DNA of 64,000 bases from Bacteroidales bacterium (GTDB lineage: Bacteria; Bacteroidota; Bacteroidia; Bacteroidales; UBA932). Numbering within the stretch: the first letter of the stretch is position 1; each line of letters starts with the position of its first letter. Positions 24,806 to 32,275 of this stretch are shown here, piece by piece. The notes beneath the pieces were generated by a model. It was not told the origin of the DNA, did no database searches, and worked only from the letters and a program-made list of their open reading frames with translations. The translations under genes were made by a program, and so were the position numbers. The DNA is taken from positions 37,955-101,954 of the forward strand of contig JAFRXI010000011.1 of assembly GCA_017437755.1 (NCBI GenBank), in the 5' to 3' direction.

Positions 24806-24931
24806 GAAAATGTAAGGTCCTTTCGCGTCAAATAATTGTTGATCAACAATTTAAGATTTGAAAATGTAAGGTGGATAATATAAATTCTTTGCATCTCTAG
24901 CTATATCTTTGCAGTAAGAATAGTATCTTTG
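24806..24931 (+). promoter_or_regulatory. Paired-box promoter, copy 3
   Basis: GAAAATGTAAGGT at 24806-24818 and 24860-24872, 54 bp apart; 31 bp later TATCTTTG (24904-24911), with a second TATCTTTG at 24924-24931. Sequence between and after the boxes is close to copy 1. It should drive the lipoprotein and beta-barrel genes starting at 24964. Confidence 0.7.
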
Positions 24932-24963
24932 CCCTATTGACAGATGAACTAAACTGTTCAAGA

Positions 24964-25674
24964 ATGAAAAGAGAGATAGCTTATATTGTTGCCGGCATGA
25001 TGCTGTTGGCATGTTCTCCGAAGGTAACCACGAATTTCTCCTCTGCCTGGGACTCTCTTCCGGAAGATGCCTATGTGGCAGTACTGGGTCCTGAAAGTCC
25101 TGAACCTGAGAATGCAGAGGCTTTGGGCACGATTTCAATAGGTGATACCGGATTCACTACCACTAGGAATGGCTCGTATGAGGCTGTGTTGGCTATTGCA
25201 AGGGATCGTGCGAGATGGGCGGGCGGAAACGTGGTTAAGATCGATAAACACAAGACTCCTGATTTGATCTGTTCAACTCATCGCATTGAAGCCAGGATTC
25301 TTAGGGTCAGTGATGCAAAATCACTTGATTTTAAGATTAGTAATCCCACACCCAGTCATCCGGATTGCGTGATAATCTATTTTTATCGCCCTCCATCCAG
25401 CATAGGTAGTCTTGTTTCATATGATGTAAACATAGGGGAAGCGGCAGTGTTCAGGGCAAAGAATAAGTCCAAGGCGGAGGTTAAGGTTTATGAGGAAGGT
25501 GTCCTGAATATCTGGGCTAGGACTGAATCCCGGGCCGAAATCAATCTTCCGGTGAAACTCGGCGAGGAGTATTACATCCGTTGCACGGTGACGATGGGAA
25601 TGATGACGGGGCATCCGCTGCTTGAGGCCGTTGTTCCCGATATGGGAAGAAGTGAATCTGAATCTATCAAGTGA
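24964..25674 (+). CDS. Lipoprotein, DUF2846-like
   Basis: 236 residues from ATG 24964, which gives a signal peptide with lipobox LLAC. The first half has no clear domain. The second half (CVIIYFYRPPSS..., VNIGEAAVFRAKNKSKAEVKVYEEGVLNIWA, EEYYIRCTV) matches the strand pattern of DUF2846-type envelope proteins, which place a short beta domain on a lipid anchor. It is followed after 13 bp by a beta-barrel gene. Not obviously part of a toxin system, but it uses the island's paired-box promoter. Confidence 0.6.
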   Translation: MKREIAYIVAGMMLLACSPKVTTNFSSAWDSLPEDAYVAVLGPESPEPENAEALGTISIGDTGFTTTRNGSYEAVLAIARDRARWAGGNVVKIDKHKTPDLICSTHRIEARILRVSDAKSLDFKISNPTPSHPDCVIIYFYRPPSSIGSLVSYDVNIGEAAVFRAKNKSKAEVKVYEEGVLNIWARTESRAEINLPVKLGEEYYIRCTVTMGMMTGHPLLEAVVPDMGRSESESIK

Positions 25675-25687
25675 ATAACTGATTATC

Positions 25688-26401
25688 ATGAAAAAGACTC
25701 TTATTGCTCTTGTGGTTTTCATAACTGCTTCCATTTCGGTTTCAGGGCAAGTCATCGTTACGTCGGACAGGTCGGTGTTCAATCCTTATCCCAAGTGGAG
25801 GATAGCGGTTCATGGGGGATATTCATACAGGATAGGGAGGACAGATCCCAGTGCCAGCCAATTCGTGACGGATTATATTAAAAAATTGAAACATGGTTAT
25901 TCGTATGGCGCCGAGGTCACTTGGTACTTTGGCAATACCTTTGGTCTTGGCTTGTGTTACGATGATTACCATTCGGCAAGGTCTGAATATGTTACTGGTA
26001 CATCTGACGAAGGAGATAGCCGTACCGGCGAAATGTCTGATTGCATAGATATAAGGTTTATAGGCCCGATAGCATCGTACAGGGCGGTTTCTTCCGGGAA
26101 TAAGCATTATTTCATGTTTAATTTCGGGGCTGGATATCTCGGTTACTGGGATAAGTCAGAGTTATTTGATTCGTTCGTCTTAAGAGGCGATACTTTCGGG
26201 TATATGGCGGAATTCAGCTATGATTATGCAATTACCAGGAAGATAGCCATAGGAGCATCCTTGTCCATGATTTCCGGATATCTTACGAGTTACAGGAAGA
26301 AAGAAAACGGTGGATACGTGCAAAAAATCGATCTTGAAAAGGGTTCCTATGAAGGTTTGGTACATCTGAACGTATCGGCTGGAATCCGTTTTAACCTTTG
26401 A
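25688..26401 (+). CDS. Outer-membrane beta-barrel protein
   Basis: 237 residues with a signal peptide ending SVSGQ. Alternating hydrophobic and aromatic strands (WRIAVHGGYSYRIG, SYGAEVTWYFGNTFGLGLCY, HYFMFNFGAGYLGYW, KIAIGASLSMISGYL) and a final strand SAGIRFNL are typical of a small 8-10-stranded porin-like barrel of Bacteroidetes. Co-transcribed with the upstream lipoprotein. Substrate unknown. Confidence 0.75.
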   Translation: MKKTLIALVVFITASISVSGQVIVTSDRSVFNPYPKWRIAVHGGYSYRIGRTDPSASQFVTDYIKKLKHGYSYGAEVTWYFGNTFGLGLCYDDYHSARSEYVTGTSDEGDSRTGEMSDCIDIRFIGPIASYRAVSSGNKHYFMFNFGAGYLGYWDKSELFDSFVLRGDTFGYMAEFSYDYAITRKIAIGASLSMISGYLTSYRKKENGGYVQKIDLEKGSYEGLVHLNVSAGIRFNL

Positions 26402-26624
26402 CGTGCTTTGTCTTTGCAAACCTCATGCGCTCCCACAAGATTCTTTGTAGGCATATAAGTGGTTGATTTGTTGATATTTAACCATTCCGGCTCTCTTTGC
26501 AGTAACCTGCGAGGCGCTCAAAGGCTCTGACCGCTGGCCCTCGGCGCCATTCCCATCTGCGTCAAGCCTGGCCCCTATTTCACGTCATGCCCGGCTCCGG
26601 CCGGACATCTCTTCGCGGCACTTC

Positions 26625-26740
26625 TGCACAGAGACGTATGAAAGCGCCTGTTTTTCCGTCTCCGTGCACAGAACCGACCATTTCCCTTTAAATTCCCACA
26701 CGGAGACGCATATATGGCCCACTTTATCCGTCTCCGTGCA
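26625..26740. repeat. Two tandem copies of the island hairpin
   Basis: First copy: TGCACAGAGACG (26625-26636) with CGTCTCCGTGCA (26657-26668), one mismatch. Second: CACGGAGACG (26699-26708) with CGTCTCCGTG (26729-26738). The loop of the first is identical to copy 3 at 24577. This is the only place where the hairpin is doubled. Confidence 0.75.
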
Positions 26741-26756
26741 AAAAGGCCTCATGAGG

Positions 26757-26844
26757 TGCGTAAGGTGTCCCTACAGTGAAGGGACCTACGCGTTTTACCG
26801 GGGTTTTCGTGTATGGTGTCCAGAAAACAAGGACACCTTACGCA
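26757..26844. other. Inverted repeat with mutually exclusive pairings
   Basis: TGCGTAAGGTGTCC (26757-26770) is a perfect 14-bp inverted repeat of GGACACCTTACGCA (26831-26844). Each arm can instead form a local hairpin: GTCCCT with AGGGAC on the left, and GGTGTCC with GGACACC (26815-26837) on the right. Such alternative folding is seen in attenuators and in recombination sites; no gene nearby decides which. Confidence 0.5.
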
Positions 26845-26866
26845 GTGTCAGGCAGTTTGCCATGCT

Positions 26867-26955
26867 ATGGCAGGACGCGAGGCGAGCCTTTCCGGCAAGC
26901 TCGCCGATGCGTCCAGCCGCCGAAGGTGGTATTTTCCGGCGGCGGTGCCTGCCCG
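26867..26955. repeat. Dispersed GC-rich structured repeat, copy 4 of 4
   Basis: Same unit as at 14261, from ATGGCAGGACGCGAGG to GCCTGCCCG. One change (GGCAAGCTCGCC) breaks the central palindrome. The CCGCCGAA/TTCCGGCGG hairpin remains. It lacks the hairpin directly in front; the hairpins here lie 130 bp upstream with an inverted repeat between. Confidence 0.75.
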
Positions 26956-27020
26956 CCACCACTCACTGAGCATGGCCCCATGATGTATATTATTATCGCA
27001 GTTGAATTGTACCACAACCC

Positions 27021-27161
27021 GAAATTCGTTGGCCCGGTCAATGTGCCATATATTGCACAGAATGGCGATTTGGTTGGCTTCCGAGGCAAAATTGGCGCGG
27101 TGTCCCAGCCGATGTGCCCTGGAGGGGCTTGTAACGCCGGTAGGCCGGGCCAACGAATTTC
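27021..27161 (+). ncRNA. 141-bp element bounded by perfect 17-bp inverted repeats, possible structured RNA
   Basis: GAAATTCGTTGGCCCGG (27021-27037) is exactly complementary to CCGGGCCAACGAATTTC (27145-27161). The 107-bp interior has further short pairings but no ORF. A clear intrinsic terminator starts 38 bp downstream on the plus strand. Together they suggest either a small stable transcript or a MITE-like inserted element. No promoter could be fixed. Strand is chosen from the terminator orientation. Confidence 0.4.
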
Positions 27162-27198
27162 AGGTTGACATATCATACTTCTACATTGGTAAATTCTT

Positions 27199-27227
27199 GC
27201 TCCGGAATCACTGTTCCGGAGCTTTTT
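27199..27227 (+). terminator. Intrinsic terminator
   Basis: GCTCCGGAA (27199-27207) pairs perfectly with TTCCGGAGC (27214-27222) over a 6-nt loop and is followed by TTTTT. It is the clearest rho-independent terminator in the window. It would end plus-strand transcription from the repeat region just before the gene at 27261. Confidence 0.8.
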
Positions 27228-27260
27228 GTTATATTTGTATGATTACACAGACTGATAATC

Positions 27261-28439
27261 ATGAAGAACAGAAAAATTCTTGTTTTCTTCCTTGCCGCCG
27301 CAGTCTTTGCCTGCGGAAAGGAGCCGGCCGGGACTGTGACCCCGGAGCCGGAAGTGGCGCCGCTCAGCGTCTCCGCCACTCAGAAGAAAGCCTATGTCTC
27401 CGCCGCAAAGGATCTTGAGTCCATGGACCCAAGGGCGGCGGGACTGGAGGTGCAACTATTTGATTCAAAGTATTTTGCCGTTGGCGAGAGGGTGCTTTCC
27501 GTATCCTTTGAGACGTCCGGAGGACAAGTCGCCGACGGAAGCGGGAAGGTCACGATGGAATGGGTGTCCGAAGATCCGGTGAACCGTCCTGCCGTAGGCC
27601 ACGGCAAGGAGGCGGCCGCGGGATTCGGCATTACAGTACTTCCCGGAGAGTTCAGCGGAACGTTCACCGTCAGGACCAGCCGGTACACCTATACATTCCC
27701 GGGATCGTTCAAGGCCGAGGCCGGAAAGACCGTCAATGCGGCTCTGGATTTTGCTTCCCCCCAGAAGCAGCCGGTGCGGAAGGTGGGCGTCATGGGCGAC
27801 TCCATCTCCACCTTCGACGGAGCCATGTGCGACCCGGACTACAGCCCCTTCTATCCGGGCAGTGACCCAAATGTCAGCGCCGGTGCTGCCGGAGCCGTAG
27901 ACAGCAAGGAAAAGACCTACTGGTGGAAGCTGATCTACAATTACATGAAGAACGGCTCCCTGGACGTAAACTCCTCATGGAGCGGCACAAGGGTGGTGCA
28001 CGAAGTCAAGACCGGCCGCAAGACGGGCAAGAGCATCGGTGCCGGTTTCGTGGACAGGGCCTACGATTTTGTGGACCCGGACATAATCCTCATCCACGGC
28101 GGAACCAACGACAAGAACCAGAGCTCGCCCCTGGGCAACTACGATTACGACCTTCCACTCAGCCAGCTTGACGAAACCTGCTTCCGCAGCGCCTACATCA
28201 AGCTGATAAAGATGCTGCAGACCAGGTACGAGGGCGTACAGCTCATACTTATCATAGGCGACACCCTCACCTCCGGGTACGAGACTTCCATCATCGAGAT
28301 AGCAAAGCATTATGGTCTGCCGTATATAGATTTTGTGGGAGTCTCGGTTCCAAAATGCAAGGGCAGCCATCCCACCGAGCCTGGATTTGAGATAATGGCC
28401 CAGAAGATTTACGACACCTGCAAAGATTATTTACCGTAG
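27261..28439 (+). CDS. SGNH/GDSL-family lipoprotein hydrolase
   Basis: 392 residues. Lipobox VFAC. Residues ~25-165 form a beta-rich N-domain (FDSKYFAVGERVLSVSFE...). The SGNH catalytic domain follows: VGVMGDSISTFDG with GDS at 179-181, GGTND at about 280-284, and a late GSHPTEPG His motif. Such secreted SGNH enzymes usually deacetylate or de-esterify polysaccharides. It starts right after the terminator and is 6 bp upstream of a GLUG lipoprotein gene. Its catalytic domain is related to the one fused to a GLUG array at 33755. Confidence 0.9.
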   Translation: MKNRKILVFFLAAAVFACGKEPAGTVTPEPEVAPLSVSATQKKAYVSAAKDLESMDPRAAGLEVQLFDSKYFAVGERVLSVSFETSGGQVADGSGKVTMEWVSEDPVNRPAVGHGKEAAAGFGITVLPGEFSGTFTVRTSRYTYTFPGSFKAEAGKTVNAALDFASPQKQPVRKVGVMGDSISTFDGAMCDPDYSPFYPGSDPNVSAGAAGAVDSKEKTYWWKLIYNYMKNGSLDVNSSWSGTRVVHEVKTGRKTGKSIGAGFVDRAYDFVDPDIILIHGGTNDKNQSSPLGNYDYDLPLSQLDETCFRSAYIKLIKMLQTRYEGVQLILIIGDTLTSGYETSIIEIAKHYGLPYIDFVGVSVPKCKGSHPTEPGFEIMAQKIYDTCKDYLP

Positions 28440-28445
28440 AACGCC

Positions 28446-30842
28446 ATGAAAAAGATATACATTTTTGCATTTGCCGCATTGATGGCGCTTTCCTGCGGGA
28501 AAGAGCCGGCCGGGAAACCCTCCGGAGAGGAGCAGCTCCCAGCCGAGGTTGAGGTAAAGGCCGAGCTCCAGAGCCTCGGCGGCGTTGATTCCAAGGTTTC
28601 CATGGCCCCCGATTCCAAGGGGGGATTCCAGCTTGGCTGGACAGATACGGACGTACTGACAATCAACGGGAAGACCTTCTCCATGCTCTCGCACGAGGGA
28701 CGTAAGGCCGTTTTCAAGGGGCCCCGGCTCTCAGGGGGTCCTTATGAAATCATCGTGGGATCATCGGAATCCTCTGCCGTACAGAACGGCAGCGGGGGCA
28801 TTTCGCATCTTGCTTTCGGGGCCTCGCTCAAGGGGGTTGACGATTATGAAGACATAAGCTTCGGCTACGACTGGGCGGCCGCCCACGGCGGAAAATTCAT
28901 CCGGAATACAATCTTGAGGCTGGAAATCAGCCTGCCCTTGACGGTTGGCAATATTGCCGACATAACCGTTTCTGGGACAGGACTTTCCGCTCCCGTAACC
29001 CTTACTGTCACCAGCGGGGCTATTCCCAAGAGCGGGGTGTTCACGGCCTACCTGCCGCTGTCGTCGGGCCTGACCTTCGATACGGAAGGGACGCTTACCG
29101 TAAAGGTGAACGATTCCATCGGGAACGAGTTTGAAAAGACCTTCAAGCCCGGTCCGCAGACTTATCCGGAGGGATATGTAACCACCATGAAACTTGCCCC
29201 TTCCGACTGGTCCGTGGTCCTTGGCGGCCCCGGCAGCGAAAAGGATCCTTACGCCATCCGCACCCTCACCGACCTTTCCGGCATGAAGGCGCTGCTGCAA
29301 AAGGGCGCAGTCGTCCATTTCAGGCTGATGGAGGATATCGACATGTCTTCGCTTTCATCGTGGGAACCTCTTTGCGGAGACGGCGAGGAAAAGGGAGTAT
29401 GCTTCGACGGGAATAACCACACCCTTTCGGGATTCACCTGCAAGGCCTCGGATATGGCGAGCTTCTTCGGGATGCTCAGCGGCACCGTAAAGAATCTCAC
29501 CTTTGCAAATCCCAAGGTGACGAGTTCTTCCCAGACCCTGTGCGGAATAGTGGCCGCAAAGAGCGGCGATTCCTCCACCGGGGCAGGCGCAACCCTTGAA
29601 AACGTGAAGGTTACCGGCGGTCTCATGTCCTGCTCCGGAACCACCAACTTTTTTGGCGGACTTGTTGGCGAGGCCTGCAACAGCGTCCTGAAGGGCTGCT
29701 CCTTTGACGGTACCGTGGAAAGGACGTCGGCTATTGCACAGAGTTCAACGTATTATCCCGTTGGCGGACTCATCGGAAAGATGCTTGAAAACGTGGTACT
29801 GGAAGGCTGTTCCACATCCGGAAAACTTACCACCAACGGCGGCCGCGCCTGCGGAGGACTCGTGGGTCTGTGTTCCGTGGAGATGTCAATCAAGGACTGC
29901 TCCTCCACAATGGATATCACGGCGCGGCACGACGTTGCCGGCGGAATGGTAGGCTACGGCGGAAGCGGCTCTGTTTCAGGATGTTCCTATTCCGGAAGCA
30001 TAGTCGTTCGGGAGAACGGTACCGGTACCAGCTATGTGGGTGGCATCGTGGGGCACGCGGCCTATGACCTTACCATATCGCGGTGCAGCTTCTCCGGGAG
30101 CCTGGAGGCTCCCAAGGGCATCGTTGCCGGCATACTCGGCCAGAGCAACAGCTCGCAGGCAAACGGGGCCGTTATTTCCGAGTGCCGCTCCTCCGGAACC
30201 ATCAAGGGCAGCACCATCGTCGGCGGGATCGTGGGCAGGGCGACCAATTCGGGCCTCAAGGTTGAGAACTGCTATTCCACTGCGGATATAATCTGCGCCG
30301 GATCCTATGCCGGCGGAGTAGCGGGAGACCTGCCGAAGAACGCCTCCGTGAAGAACTGTTTTGCTACCGGCAAGGTCGAGGGAACATACGCCCTTGGCGG
30401 AGTGGTTGGAAGGGCGTACGGCCGCCAGGGGTCATCTGACAGCCCTTCGACCGACGTGAATACTTCCGTAACCGGATGCATCGCATGGAACACGTCCATA
30501 AAGACAAAGACTTCCGGCGGCGAGAATCCCGCCTCGCATTATGGCGGAGCCACCGTGGTGGGATTCAATTCTTATTACAATACCCTTTCCAACAACTGGA
30601 GGTCGCCTTCCATCGACTTCTTCTTCTACAGCGTTGCCGTCCTCAATACGCCTTATGACCAGGAGGACTCCGGTCCCGGCAAGGCGCTGGTGAGGAACTA
30701 CGACTACAAGTGGTATTCCCCTTGCCACGGCAAGGCCGCCGCTGCCGGTGAAAAACTCACCGCAGTGGCTTCCAGGGCCGGTTTCAGCACTTCGGTCTGG
30801 GACCTTTCAGGAGATGTTCCCGAACTTAAATGCTTTAAATGA
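28446..30842 (+). CDS. Fimbrillin-like/GLUG-repeat lipoprotein
   Basis: 798 residues; lipobox MALSC (Cys17). N-domain ~30-260 of the fimbrillin type (WTDTDVLTINGKTF, YPEGYVTTMKLAPSDW). GLUG array from about 265 with repeated CSxSGxI and GGIVG turns, ending FSTSVWDLSGDVPELK. The same tail and order are found in the protein at 7996. Overlaps the following oxidoreductase gene by 4 bp (ATGA), so translationally coupled to it. Surface function inferred. Confidence 0.85.
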   Translation: MKKIYIFAFAALMALSCGKEPAGKPSGEEQLPAEVEVKAELQSLGGVDSKVSMAPDSKGGFQLGWTDTDVLTINGKTFSMLSHEGRKAVFKGPRLSGGPYEIIVGSSESSAVQNGSGGISHLAFGASLKGVDDYEDISFGYDWAAAHGGKFIRNTILRLEISLPLTVGNIADITVSGTGLSAPVTLTVTSGAIPKSGVFTAYLPLSSGLTFDTEGTLTVKVNDSIGNEFEKTFKPGPQTYPEGYVTTMKLAPSDWSVVLGGPGSEKDPYAIRTLTDLSGMKALLQKGAVVHFRLMEDIDMSSLSSWEPLCGDGEEKGVCFDGNNHTLSGFTCKASDMASFFGMLSGTVKNLTFANPKVTSSSQTLCGIVAAKSGDSSTGAGATLENVKVTGGLMSCSGTTNFFGGLVGEACNSVLKGCSFDGTVERTSAIAQSSTYYPVGGLIGKMLENVVLEGCSTSGKLTTNGGRACGGLVGLCSVEMSIKDCSSTMDITARHDVAGGMVGYGGSGSVSGCSYSGSIVVRENGTGTSYVGGIVGHAAYDLTISRCSFSGSLEAPKGIVAGILGQSNSSQANGAVISECRSSGTIKGSTIVGGIVGRATNSGLKVENCYSTADIICAGSYAGGVAGDLPKNASVKNCFATGKVEGTYALGGVVGRAYGRQGSSDSPSTDVNTSVTGCIAWNTSIKTKTSGGENPASHYGGATVVGFNSYYNTLSNNWRSPSIDFFFYSVAVLNTPYDQEDSGPGKALVRNYDYKWYSPCHGKAAAAGEKLTAVASRAGFSTSVWDLSGDVPELKCFK

Positions 30843-32275
30843 TGGAAAGACGTGATTTCCTTAAATCGTGCGGATTCGCGCTCGGAGCCGGGGCCGCCCT
30901 CGGCGGGCCCCTGGCGCCGGTTGCAGGCGCCGCTGAGCGTATCTTCGCCCCGGCCGACCAGGCCGGACCCGCCCCCGGCGATTACAACTCTATCCCGGTA
31001 AGGGGGCTCAAACCCGACGTTCCCCGTCAGGTCAGCGTCATAATAATCGGGGCCGGAAACCGTGGCAACGTGTATGCCGCCTACGCGGAAAAGTTTCCCG
31101 GGGCCATGAAGATCGTGGGGGTCTCGGATATACTGGACTACCGGACCAAGCGGCTTTCGGACAAGCACGGAGTGGCCCCCGAGATGCGTTTCGGGCACTT
31201 CCGCGAGGTTTTTGCCTCCGGGAAGAAACTGGCCGACGCGGTTGTGATCGCCACTCCCGACGACCGTCACTACGAGCCCTGCATGAAGGCTCTTGAGCTT
31301 GGCTACGACGTGCTTTTGGAAAAGCCGGTGGCCCAGACGGAGAAAGAGTGCAAGGCCATACTCAGGCAGGCCAAAAAGTACGGCCGGATAGTGGGCGTGT
31401 GCCATGTGCTGCGCTATGCCCCGTACTTCCTGGCCATGAAGGAGGTGGTGGATTCGGGAGTCCTGGGCCAGATAGTGAGCATCCAGCACCTTGAGGCCAT
31501 ACGGTACGCCCACATGGCCCATTCCTATGTCAGGGGCAACTGGAGGGATTCCAATGAGACGACCCCCATAATCCTGGCCAAGTCGTGCCATGACCTGGAC
31601 ATTCTCCGCTGGATAATCGGAAAGCCATGCAAGAGTATCGTGGCGGACGGCAACCTCTTCTTTTTCAAGAAGGAAAACGCCCCGGAGGGCGCGCCCATGT
31701 ACTGCACCGACGGCTGTCCGCATGCCGACAAGTGTCCCTACAACGCCATAACCATCTATACCAAGCTGAAGCAGCATCTTGGCGTTTTTGACCTGGAAGG
31801 CAACCGGGATCCGGAATTCATCCTTTCCCGGCTCAAGGACCCGCGCTACTCGAACTATGCCCGCTGCGTATTCCACTGCGACAACAACCAGCCGGACCAC
31901 TATGTGGCGGACATGATGTTCGACGGCGGGGTTTCGGTGTCCTTTGCCATGTCGGCCTTCGTGTCGCACGGCAGCCGGCGCACCAGGATAATGGGAACCA
32001 TGGGCTTCCTCGACGGCGACCTGACCCAGTTTACGGTATGGGATTATCTCACCCGCACGCCAAAGGTCTGGAACAGAAAGGTTTCCGATATCCCGGAGTA
32101 CAGGGGCTCCGGCCACGGGGGAGGCGACCTCGCCCTGGCAAGGGACTTTGTGGAGGCCGTCGCATGGCAGGATCCGGGACGGCTGTCCAGTTCGATAGAC
32201 GTCTCGCTTGAAAGCCATATGATGGGATTTGCGGCAGAGCGCAGCCGCCGCAGCGGAAAGAAGGAAAAGGTATGA
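30839..32275 (+). CDS. Tat-exported Gfo/Idh/MocA-family oxidoreductase
   Basis: 478 residues (ATG 30839 or 30842). The N-terminus MERRDFLKSCGFALGAG carries a twin-arginine motif for folded export. NAD(P)-binding Rossmann motif VIIIGAGNRG at about 71-80, then VVIATPDDRHYEPCMKAL and EKPVAQTEKE, the Lys of the EKP motif being the usual catalytic-site residue. A Cys-rich insert (YCTDGCPHADKCPY) is seen in a subset of this family. These enzymes oxidise or reduce sugars and inositols, or act as NAD-dependent glycosidases. Overlaps both neighbours by 4 bp, suggesting it works on a substrate linked to the downstream transporter. Confidence 0.85.
   Translation: MMERRDFLKSCGFALGAGAALGGPLAPVAGAAERIFAPADQAGPAPGDYNSIPVRGLKPDVPRQVSVIIIGAGNRGNVYAAYAEKFPGAMKIVGVSDILDYRTKRLSDKHGVAPEMRFGHFREVFASGKKLADAVVIATPDDRHYEPCMKALELGYDVLLEKPVAQTEKECKAILRQAKKYGRIVGVCHVLRYAPYFLAMKEVVDSGVLGQIVSIQHLEAIRYAHMAHSYVRGNWRDSNETTPIILAKSCHDLDILRWIIGKPCKSIVADGNLFFFKKENAPEGAPMYCTDGCPHADKCPYNAITIYTKLKQHLGVFDLEGNRDPEFILSRLKDPRYSNYARCVFHCDNNQPDHYVADMMFDGGVSVSFAMSAFVSHGSRRTRIMGTMGFLDGDLTQFTVWDYLTRTPKVWNRKVSDIPEYRGSGHGGGDLALARDFVEAVAWQDPGRLSSSIDVSLESHMMGFAAERSRRSGKKEKV

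Larger units (their letters stand above)
26402..27260. other. 860-bp gene-free region packed with repeats
   Basis: No gene seen. In order: plain sequence to ~26600, two 10-12-bp-stem hairpins (26625-26740), an inverted-repeat segment with alternative pairings (26757-26844), the fourth GC-rich repeat (26867-26955), a 141-bp element bounded by a perfect 17-bp inverted repeat (27021-27161) and an intrinsic terminator (27199-27227). It is the right-hand edge of the accessory island; GC-rich core-like genes resume at 27261. Confidence 0.7.

Noticed and set aside
14261-26955. CRISPR array
   Set aside because: The GC-rich repeats are ~90 bp, kilobases apart and palindromic inside; there is no regular spacing, and no cas gene.
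27021-27161. Insertion sequence
   Set aside because: Only 141 bp without transposase; no clear target-site duplication could be seen, so it is listed as a possible RNA or MITE-like element.
26664-27176. Several 60-130-codon ORFs in the repeat region
   Set aside because: They cross the hairpins and the GC-rich repeat in different frames, have no start signals and no similarity to each other or to known proteins.
13795-27260. Integron-type cassette array with attC sites
   Set aside because: No integrase and no convincing RYYYAAC/GTTRRRY ends on the repeats; the cassettes hold several genes in the same direction as in Rhs arrays.
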